This document shows, piece after piece, positions 55,001-64,000 of a DNA stretch of 64,000 nt. Under the pieces are notes generated by a model. That model was given only the letters and a program-made list of their open reading frames with translations, was not told where the DNA came from and made no database searches. The translations under genes were made by a program, and so were the position numbers. Position 1 is the stretch's first letter, and every line of letters starts with the position of its first letter. The DNA comes from Vinca minor (Eukaryota; Streptophyta; Magnoliopsida; Gentianales; Apocynaceae): assembly GCA_026122235.1 (NCBI GenBank), contig JAOCZM010000227.1, positions 4,836,001 through 4,900,000 of the forward strand, read 5' to 3'.

Positions 55001-56823
55001 GCTAGACTATGCTCTTTTTGAGTCGTCCTCTGAAGTAATTGATCCAAATACTGGTTTGCTCTATACAAACATGCTTGATGCGCAGATTGATGCTCTTTAC
55101 TTCGCGTTAATGGCATTGAATTTCAGAACAATCAAAGTAACGGTTACCGAGACAGGCTGGCCTTCTAAAGGATCTCCGAAAGAGACAGCTGCAACTCCAG
55201 ATAATGCCCAGACATACAATACAAATCTGATTCGCCATGTAATAAATGACACCGGTACTCCTGCAAAGCCTGGAGAAGAACTAGATGTTTATATCTTCTC
55301 CTTGTTTAATGAGAACAGGAAGCCTGGATTAGAATTCGAGCGAAACTGGGGATTATTTTTCCCCGACCAGACAAGTGTGTATAACCTTGACTTCACTGGG
55401 AAAGGTACCGTGGACGTGACAACGGGTGCGAATATCACTAGTTCAAATGGAACATGGTGTGTTGCTTCGAATACTGCTTCTGAATCTGACTTACAAAGTG
55501 CATTGAATTGGGCCTGTGGTTCATCTGGGAACGTGGATTGCTCAGCTATCCAGCCTAGTCAACCTTGCTTTGAACCTGATAATACACTATCTCACGCGTC
55601 CTATGCCTTTAACAGCTATTACCAGCAGAATGGGGCTTCTGATATCGCGTGCAGCTTTGGAGGAAATGGAATTAGAACAAACAAGAATCCAAGTATGTCC
55701 CCTAATAATTCACTTCCCTTTATTGTCATGTTATTGCCACAAAAGGCATTCCTTCTCTTTTCCATCTATAGCATGTTCTTCCGTTCTCATGGTATTTTGG
55801 CATATTTGCTGAAATAGATTAGATCAGAATGACGTTTTACTGTGGACTATTTAACGTGTGATTGTTCTGAAATCTGAATTATAGCTTCATGCCATCATAT
55901 GCACAAACATCATGTTCTGCGCCTTTCAAGCATCGGTTAGAATCGGGGTGGACATAGTTTTTTTTTTGGGGGGTGGGGGTCTATATGGCCAACAGATAGA
56001 TAGCCATGGGTTGTGCACCTAACATGGTGATTAGAAGACAGGTCCTCAAAGTGGGACATTAGGCAGCAGGGGGGTGGGGACCTAAACTCAGGTTAAGGGA
56101 CACCAGGATTTGTGTGGGCGACAGAGTGTTATGATCCATATATGAGATGGATTATGGATATATTTTTTTTTGGGGGGGGTATGCGCAATCGAGGGGAATA
56201 TATTCTTTGCTTTTGCCCATGGTCCAGCAACGTCATTGAGACCCGTTACCTTAGTTGATACAACCTGTCTGTCCATTATACACTCGAGTCGTGTCAGTGC
56301 TTATGATCTATCATTTATGCTTTTCTAGTACTGTGCTTCTTCTGGCTCAGAATCTATGAACTTGTCGCCCAATCATCTTCCCTGTGGCGTGCACGAGTTA
56401 TTTTCTGGTACCTTGGTGTTTTAGGCTGGCTATAAAGACTTGTCCTTCGCTACTCTTTCAATATCATGCTCAAGTTTCCTTTTGCTTTCCCAAAGTTCTA
56501 TCTGCTTCCGCTGTAAAGCTATAAAATGAATTGATGTGTATCTGTCATTTGTGCAGGCTATGACAATTGCGTCTATATGGTTGCCGGGTATGCTCAATAT
56601 CTAATTATGTTAATTTCAAAATCTAATCAGTCCTTTCAAGTTCTATTTATTCGCTCTTAAGGCGTGTATTATTGCCCTAATTGCTGCAAAACTGTGCAGG
56701 GGCAATAAAACAGCCACTACCAGCAACGTGACAACGGCTACTTCAAAAACTGCATCGGCTGGGAACAAAGACTCCGTGTGGATTCCTGGTTGCCTAATTT
56801 TGGCGTTCATGAGTTTCCTCTGA
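52028..56823 (+). CDS. GH17 endo-beta-1,3-glucanase with X8/CBM43 domain and GPI signal, 4 exons, 494 aa
   Basis: This enzyme family hydrolyses callose-type beta-1,3-glucans at the cell surface and plasmodesmata. Exons: 52028-52082, 54418-55692, 56557-56587, 56700-56823; phases agree, 1485 nt. Exon 1 is a signal peptide (MVGGFKIIFASSLLLMLL). The GH17 barrel follows with VGICYGRNADDLPTP at its start, YITVGAEVTEA (putative acid/base E119) and VTVTETGWPSKG (nucleophile E263). The X8 domain begins TWCVAS (C366), contains WACG and CFEPDN, and finishes in exon 3 with YDNCVYMVAG. The C-terminus is a Ser/Thr-rich spacer then a hydrophobic end (VWIPGCLILAFMSFL), a GPI-anchor signal. It resembles Arabidopsis 'glucan endo-1,3-beta-glucosidase 2/3' proteins. 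The long open frame beginning at 54369 is intron until 54418. Intron 1 (2.3 kb) holds two MITEs. Confidence 0.94.
52643..52777. mobile_element. Short MITE, family A, copy 3, in GH17 intron 1
   Basis: It matches the family at 4016-4173: GAGGGCAAAAAATT, CTCAACCAATCACAATTCA, the ATATATAATTGGAAAAAATA core, AGTAAATTCTGATTGGTTG, and GGGGATAGAGAATTTT. Confidence 0.65.
53268..53476. mobile_element. MITE with ~40-bp inverted repeats in GH17 intron 1
   Basis: CAACTTGTGTACCCATGCAT on the left recurs exactly, reverse-complemented, on the right as ATGCATGGGTACACAAGTTG. Similarity continues outward to GAA(T/C)...TCT. The core is AT-rich and non-coding. Confidence 0.8.
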
Positions 56824-57845
56824 ACCATCAACCTCTTTTGAAGTGTTTGATCTGCTCAATGTACCGCAAATCTAAAGAACAGCGTATTTCAGCCTAAAAG
56901 AGGTTGTAGAGCGATCTTCCCTCGATTTTGTATGATAACTTAGCTAGGAGGATGGTGTATCCACGTCATTAACCAGATTATAACATATTTATTAAAATCT
57001 TTATTTTTTTTTGGTTGCCTTCGACTGCAATCCACTGGCTTCTTTTTCTGTTTACCGTTTTTGTTTACCAAAAGAGCTAATGTTCTGATGGCAAAAGTAA
57101 TCCTTTTCAATGGCTTCAACGATGGTCGTTTCTCAGAGAATTATACTTGATTGTTTCTGACCGAGAAAATTTGCCTAATAAACGAATAAAGTTCAAAACT
57201 AATCTCAACTATTGGAGTCGTTTGATTTGATCGCTGAATAACCATTCGAACAACCATCTCAATCATCATACGACCCAACAACTGAAATTTATTCAACAAG
57301 AAGTAGACAATAATTCTGTTACCACCAGAACCAGACTAGTGCCAAAGAAGGAGAGAGTATCACAAGGAAGTCATTACCCTAATAAGCTAACGGCTCTATT
57401 AAACAAAAAACTTCATTTTTGATTCTTTAAGGGCTGGGGTTTGTAGCATTCAAAAGAACTCATCAAAGACGGAATAAAATCCAACAATCCCAACCCATAT
57501 CAATAAATAGAAAAAGAAGAAAGAGAGAATTGTTGATTGATAGTTACAAAAGCCAAGTGCTAAATGTGGATCAAATAAAAGATCAATAAAATACCCACTC
57601 AAAGGAGATAAGTTCCTCACTTGAAACCATCATAACATTTTTTTTATAAGCAGACAATTCAAAGGAAACACCCTCAAGTTCAAGAAGATATCAAATCTAT
57701 ACTTCTCAAGCGTACATTTTAGATCCACAACATTAAGGATTTGCTGCAATGAATTAAAAAAGTTGGCAGTCAGAATGCGAACTTTTAAAGAATGGAATGA
57801 ACAGAGGAACATATGCAAGTTGTCATGAAGACTCACCAAAAATAA
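56824..57845. other. Intergenic region between convergent GH17 and profilin genes
   Basis: It holds the 3' ends of both genes. No other gene seen. Confidence 0.5.
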
Positions 57846-59590
57846 TTAAAAACCTTGATCAACAAGATAATCACCGAGCCTTTCAACAACCATATTGCAC
57901 TGCCCTGGAGTCATTGGCTCATCATAGATACCAATGAGCAAAGCTTGATTGGTCTTTTTAATCGTAACACCACCAGGCCCCTAAAAGAAAAACACAGAAA
58001 TATCGAAGATGAACACATAGTGCAATTTGTTATGAGAGGCAAAGGTAAAATACATTCTCATAGTGTACAGGTTATCTTCAATTTACTACTCTTCATTCTT
58101 TCCAAAAATAGGCAGAAGCATTTGCCGGTTCGTATACACAAAGGAATTTGCCATTCTGCCTATTTATCAGGCAACAAGAAGATTCTATTATTTGCAACTT
58201 TCTTCAACATGCACCTTTACATTTTTAAAGCATGCTAGAATTTCATAAATTGATCGAAGTCCGTACCTTTTTCCCTCGGATAACTGCACCAGGCTCTCCT
58301 TGAATCACCATATATTTTGCGCCACCAAGGAACAAGCCAGTTGGAGCAAGTGAACCAGGTTCATTGAAGTCCTTCATAATGGCAATGATTTCCTCAGGCT
58401 TCAACTGCAAAATTAATGAGATCAAATAACCAAACAGATAAATGTTCTCGTAATTCACTAAATAAAGATATACCTTCACATTTATATACCAAAATGGTAA
58501 CATCAATGTCTACGGACATAAGCAACCTAGTCATATAGCAGGTTCATGTCAAAATCAAATTACATTTCTACATCCAGAAGCAATTAGTTTTCCTGGACAC
58601 AATTGCAGTTACTTACATGACATGACCAAGTATCCTTCACTATCAAAGACTTGACATTTTTGCGGTTCACTGGTGTTCCCCATATATTGGTTGAATGATT
58701 AGTTCCAAGTGGCGAGCATTTAAGAGGAACCAAAGCATATGAAAGGCGGAACAACTATTTTATTGAACTTAAACATTTTCATACTTAATAACAATACTTG
58801 AAATATCTTAAGAGTTATAGTATATGTCACCAGAATTACAGGTCCATAGTGAAACCTACATACCCAATGCGCAAATATTACTCGCAAAACTTAATCTCGA
58901 GTTCATTAAAGTATATATTTATATTTGATACTTCTACAAAACGTCTCACTTATTCTCTAATTAAATATCTAATCATCAATTTATTAGCTCATTTACAGGG
59001 GGGAAATGTCAATAATAGTCTAATACTGGATCAGAATCAAATCATCCACAAACTCTACATCAAAATAGACCGATTGATCTTCGATTCGGATCAATATAAC
59101 TACGCAATTAACAAAACAACTAAAAAGGATAAAAACTTGTAGCAATTGAACTTGAATACAGTAAATTAGATCTCCAAACCTAAATCGGAAATTTTTTAAA
59201 ATTACAAAACTCAGTAGTACAAAAAATACAGTAAATCAAAGTCAAACAGGATAATTAAAGTAAAATTAAAAAGGAGCACGACTGATGGAACTTCATATCG
59301 GATGAATCCAGCAACTAAATTAACCAAAAAATAGAGAATTTGAAACAGTTGAATTTGAATATAGTAAATCAGATCTCCAATCGGATACGGAAAAGGACAT
59401 ATAAAAAAATCATTATAATTCAGTAGTATAGAATATTAAAATAATAAATCGATAAAAAGGAAAAGACCTGAGGGAAATTGGAGCTCTGAGACCAAACGCT
59501 GCCATCTTGGCCGAGGATGGCGGCGGAAGTGAGGCGGTTTCCCTCGATGTCGCAGAGGAGGTGGTCGTCGATGTACGTTTGCCACGACAT
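57846..59590 (-). CDS. Profilin, 3 exons, 131 aa
   Basis: Profilin binds G-actin, poly-proline and phosphoinositides and controls actin polymerisation. Exons on the minus strand: 59590-59468, 58404-58267 and 57980-57846, with GT-AG borders and phase 0 junctions, total 396 nt, the usual plant profilin size. The start MSWQTYIDDHLLCDIEG, the middle GGAKYMVIQGEPGAVIRGKK, and the end TIKKTNQALLIGIYDEPMTP and NMVVERLGDYLVDQGF are all family hallmarks, including the C-terminal actin- and poly-proline-binding helix. The two intron positions are the ones conserved in plant profilin genes. The region 59600-59700 upstream likely holds the leader; no clear TATA box. Confidence 0.97.
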
Positions 59591-59974
59591 CGTCGGATTC
59601 CGGAAAGAAGATTGGGTGTGAGAGAGATCCGAGTCGAGAATTACAAGGAAAAGGCAGAGAATAAATGAGGAAAGAGGGCTGCTTGTTTTTTATTCTTAGA
59701 TATTTGCGTCTGGACAACGCGGATATATAGTGGAATTTTATATTACAGATATAACGCTGAATATCTAAAAAAGTTTTAAGGAAAATAATGATATGAACAA
59801 GATACATATAGATCTCGTGGTTTATAATTGGTCACACAATCACATAATTGTATCTCTATTTATTCTGAAGTGATATAATCAATTATGTACCGGAAGGTCC
59901 AATGAACCTAGTACTTATAAGAACTATCAATTATGCAATAAGTCTAATATACTCTTAGAGAGCGGTACTCTTCT
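59591..59974. promoter_or_regulatory. Profilin upstream region
   Basis: This 384-bp stretch lies between the profilin start and the LINE target duplication. It should contain the promoter and leader. AT-rich motifs near 59685 and 59725 are possible TATA elements but neither is convincing. Confidence 0.4.
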
Positions 59975-62501
59975 TTTTCTTTTTCTTTTTGAATAAAATG
60001 CATTTATATATCATTTAATGATATCATGGAGTATATGTGGTAGGAGAAAACTCGGTGGTTCTCCAAACCATTGAGAAGAGGCTTTAAGCCTCATTGCGTA
60101 ATTGGCTAATCTATCAGCAAAAATGTTACAAGATCCGTGCGTAAAAGATAAATTAACTATACTAGACCCTAACAATATTCTTATTTTCCTAACAATGTGA
60201 CCTAGCGGGGACAAATCTTCTTCTACTTTGTGGACCTGATTTACCAGCGTTTGACAGTCACTTTCAATAAGCATCGGCTGATATCCTTGATTCATAGCAA
60301 ACCGAAATCCTTCCAGTAGAGCCTTTGTTTCAGTAGTTTCAGGGTTGGGAGAGTTGAGGACAAATTTTGCAGCTCCTACTTCGAATTTCCCTTCATGGTT
60401 TCTAATGATGGATCCCATTCCGCCAGAGTTCCCATACCAGGATCCATCAACATTGAGTTTAAAGAAACCCTTATCAAGAGCTTGCCATTTATAACTAACT
60501 TGCTCTTTATGACCTTGGGGAGCTTTTCCATATCATCTAGTGAAAACGTTTTGGCCTTCCCTTTAAGAATATATTTTATCTGATTAGCATTTGGTATAGG
60601 CTGGCAACCTCCAGGTGAGCCTAAAGATAAGGAGAAAATACTATTGTACTCGGCAAGCATGAATTAAAGCGATATTGGCTACTTCTTCAGGCATATTTCG
60701 TTTCTCATCAAAGACAGTCATATTCCGATTGCACCATATATGCCACGCAATATATGAGAAGGGAGTAAAAACTTCTATAAGGAAAAACATCATTTTTAAG
60801 CAAAGTTTGTATATCGAAACTAGTGTCATTCCATACCTCCATAGCTTATGGGTATGAAAAAAGGGCATGTGCGGTAGTTTCAATATCCTCATGAAAGATA
60901 GGGCATTGTGATTTTATGAATTTTACCCGTTTTGACAAGTTTTGGCAAGTAGGAAAAATTTGCTGGAAGATTTTCCATATTAAGATTTGTTTTTTTTTTT
61001 TTGGGGATAGCCAGATTCCAAATGCCTTTCCAGTGGTTGACATCATTGTTTCTTGATGTCGAAGGCTTTTCGCATTTGCCATCATTGATATCTACCTATA
61101 AGTGGTATCCGGACTTTACAGAGTATAGTCCATTTTTAGTATATCCCCAAACAAGACGATCGGGTGGTCATGCGTCACAGAGTGAAACTTTAAGTATTTC
61201 CTCAATCTCATAAGATGAGAAAAATTCCTGTAAAAGATGGATGTTCCATGCACCTCTTTGGTGGTCAATAAGCCTGGAAACATGCATAATTTTTTTTTCC
61301 TTAGACCTAGACCAGGAGGTTCCGATAATTTGAAGGAATTCGGGGTGTTTAACCACTTATTCCCCCACACATTGACTCGTGAGCCATCACCAATTCTCCA
61401 TTTCAATCCAACATTTAGCTGTTCACGTCATTTTAGGATTCCTTACCAGACTATAGAAGTTTGTCCCTTAAGTTGGACATATAAGAATCTTTCTCGAGGG
61501 AAATATTTCGCTTGTAGTACCCTGGAGCAGAGCGAAAAATGTTGGTATACAATACACCATCCTTACTTAGCTAAAAAAGCTTTATTAAAGGATGCTAAAT
61601 CATGAAACTCTAGTCCTCCATGATCTTTCGGTTTGCATAGGGTAGCCCAAGTCCTCCAACATATTTTCCTTTCATTCTCAGTTCCTCCCAGAAGGAAGGC
61701 TCGCATCATACTTGTGATGGAATTAAGGAATGAAACAAGACATGGCATAAGTTGGGATTGCCTGGATTCCTGACTTGATAAGAACGACTCTGGCTGCAAA
61801 AGACAGTCTTTTCTTTCCAGTTGCTAAGCTTTTTCTAGACTTTATCTACCACAAATTGAAAAACTTCCTTCTTTGATCGTCCTGTCGTGTAGGGTAACCC
61901 GAGATACTTCCCTTTCCCGTCTCCTTTAGGAATTTGTAGGATGGAGAAAGCGAGATCTTTAATCTCACCAGGGGTGCCCTTACTGTAAAACAAGTTTGAT
62001 TTGTCATAGTTAATCAGTTGACCAGAGCATGCCTCATATGTTCCCAGTATCTCCTTAAGTCTTCGTAAGCAGGATTTCTCAGCTTTGGCAAAGAATAGAG
62101 AATCATCCGCAAACAGCAGGTGGGTGACAGAAACACCCATACCAAACTGGAACCCCCGAAAGAGCCCACGTTCCTTGGCGAAATGGACAAGCGAGGATAA
62201 TCCTGCTGTGCATATGAGGAAGAGAAAAGGTGATAGAGGGTCTCCCTGTCTGATACCCATAGTTGGCATGAAAGATCTTGTTGGTACCCCGTTAAGTAGA
62301 ATGGAGTATTTCGCAGTTCTGATACAGTTCATGACAAGAGAGATGAGTTTTAGGGGGAAATTCATGAATGACATCACCCTTTCCAGATAAATTCTATTCC
62401 ACTCTATCAAAAGCTTTGCTCATATCTAGTTTAAGAGCCAGTTGAGGAGAGCCGTTTGGCTTGACTGTTTGAAGGTTGTGAAACACTTCAAAAGCAATAA
62501 T
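59975..62501 (-). mobile_element. 5'-truncated L1-type LINE with 14-bp target duplication
   Basis: The minus-strand element is flanked by AGCGGTACTCTTCT (59961-59974 and 62502-62515). Its 3' end near 59975 shows a (TTTTTC)n/T-rich tail on the plus strand. It contains reverse transcriptase and RNase H domains; endonuclease and ORF1 are missing, so it is 5'-truncated. Confidence 0.93.
60011..62500 (-). pseudogene. LINE reverse transcriptase and RNase H relic
   Basis: 62410-61835 encodes the RT core: TMGIRQGDPLSPFLFLIC, LLFADDSLFFAKA (catalytic F-A-D-D) and GKGKYLGLPYTTGRSKK. Downstream frames (61799-61563, 61406-61116, 61085-60846) carry the linker and the zinc-finger-like WKIFQQIFPT and CPIFHEDIETTAHALFSYP region. 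60418-60011 is an RNase H domain with ETTETKALLEGFRFA, LIESDCQTLVN and the final ANYA helix. Frames are broken between domains. Confidence 0.88.
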
Positions 62502-62515
62502 AGCGGTACTCTTCT

Positions 62516-64000
62516 AACTATAAGTCGTTTATAATATGTAGTAAAAATAAAAAATAAGGTATTTATTAATCAAAATATAAAAATTATTATATTAAATAGA
62601 ATTAGTGATATACTGCACATGTAATATTTAATAGAGTAATATTGTTATTTTAATTAAAAAATTATTTTTTTATTAATTTTCGTTACACGTCTTGCACGAT
62701 TTATATTGTGAAATGAAGGAAGTAATTTGTAGTGACTTCTCTTTACGAGATATCAATCCAATTGATCCCGTTCCGCGATAATGTAATATGAAATCATCTT
62801 ATTAAAAATTGAAATGATGGCAGTTAAACTGAGCAGTGAGCACTGCTATTGTTGGATTTCTCTTTCCCTACTATACGATGCCATTTTGGACTATGATTAT
62901 GAATTATGACGTCCCATTGTGGTAATAGAAGATATATTATTGATAAATTAATAATTACAGCATAGTTAAAAGACAAAAGTAATACATAGCCGAGATACTA
63001 ACTATTACATAGTCGAATAGCTACTTTAAACTAAGCCGATTGGGAGAGGAAAATTTTTGTATCCTTAGAATTTTTTTGCCTGTCTTGTCATTATGCCAAT
63101 AGGGATAGGCGAACTGCGGAATACTTGAAAAAATATGGCATGAATTATGATGTCGATTTCAAACATTCAGGACAGAAAGAAATAAAATGACAATTTCAAA
63201 CCACAAAAATGCCAAATGAATATAAATTTCCTTCAAGGAGATCTTTACGATCATTTTTTTGCGTGGAAATGACCTTTGTTTTTGGAGATTTTACTATTTA
63301 ATATAGATACTAATGAACTTGAATATTTACATTATTTTTTAAATATAGAAATTTAAATGTCCACTAATATTAAGTACAATGTTAGGCTCCTCAAATCGAT
63401 TGACTAAAAATCGACTCAAATTGATTTTCGGATCTTTCTACCCTTTTCAACAGTAAATGACTTTCACTTTTTCAAAAAAAATAAAAATAAAAAATCAAGC
63501 ATAGAAAGGAGCCTACCCTACACGTGTTTAATACTCCTAGATGACTTTTTCAAGTAAAGTTAATGCACTTTCTTTTTCATTTGTTCATCATCTTCTCAAT
63601 CCCTATTCTTCCCTCTCAGTTTCACCATTAACAATTTACTTTTCATTTCAGTAGCATTGTTCAAAACTGGTAAAAAATTACTGCTCATTTCATTTTATTG
63701 TTCAAAAGTAATAGGAAATTACTGTTCATTTCGTTTTCACCATGAACAACAACTCCGATGCATTGTTCAAAAGTAATTTTTTGGAAGTTTAAAATTTTAA
63801 CTGAGCTTCATTTCATTTTCATTTTATTTAGTTTCATTTTTAAAAGTGGTTGGAAGTTTAAGGAAATTACTGTTCTTCCCTCGATGCATTTGTTTCTTTT
63901 AAGCTAATTTAGAGGCTCTATGCCATTGAAACAAGATATTTAAAAAGAAAAAAACTGAAGACTAAAGGGAAAAAAATATGAAAATTCTACCCTATAAAGA
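62516..64000. other. AT-rich sequence with no gene seen
   Basis: No coding, RNA or TE signature is supportable. Between 63640 and 63860 motifs such as (A/G)TTCATTTC(A/G)TTTT and TTCAAAAGTAAT recur loosely, an imperfect local repeat. Confidence 0.45.

Overview
This is nuclear DNA from a flowering plant, probably a eudicot. The genes are split by many short GT-AG introns, the intergenic DNA is AT-rich, and it is filled with plant-type transposons (MITEs, MULEs, hAT, PIF/Harbinger, RTE and L1 LINEs, tRNA-derived SINEs and a Ty3-like LTR element). I could not name the species. All exon models were drawn by eye from splice consensus, phase and family knowledge, without transcript data.

Layout. 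1-2217 (minus): the 5' part of VPS15, running off the left edge. 2218-20990: mostly transposons, namely a PIF/Harbinger-like element with a nested hAT element, a Mutator-type element with a decayed plant-mobile-domain gene, several MITEs, a Pack-MULE-like element and a LINE fragment; one small intact gene sits at 13167-13403 (minus). 20993-28714 (plus): an 18-exon arginyl-tRNA synthetase gene with a transit-peptide start, an internal cytosolic start and a tandemly duplicated 85-nt exon. 28949-30074 (minus): an OXS3-like stress gene. 30229-46500: a transposon block with a long-TIR MULE, an RTE LINE with its target-site duplication, a SINE with a 17-bp duplication, a TRIM-like fragment, an LTR element with gag and protease but no polymerase, and a second, truncated RTE copy. 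46705-50301 (minus): an MKK6-type MAP kinase kinase, complete in 8 exons. 52028-56823 (plus): a GH17 beta-1,3-glucanase with an X8 (CBM43) domain and a GPI signal, complete in 4 exons. 57846-59590 (minus): profilin, complete in 3 exons. 59975-62501: a 5'-truncated L1-type LINE with a 14-bp target-site duplication. 62516-64000: no gene seen.

The host genes are unrelated housekeeping or signalling genes (endosomal PI3-kinase complex, protein synthesis, stress tolerance, MAPK cascade, cell wall/callose, actin); nothing suggests a cluster. The most unusual observation is the duplicated exon in the arginyl-tRNA synthetase gene. Including both copies would create an immediate stop codon, copy 1 has a weakened splice donor formed at the duplication junction, and a Stowaway-like MITE interrupts only copy 1. 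The other notable items are the polymerase-less LTR element, the Pack-MULE carrying a proline-rich exon with its splice donor, and an hAT MITE with an internal Pol III-like promoter.
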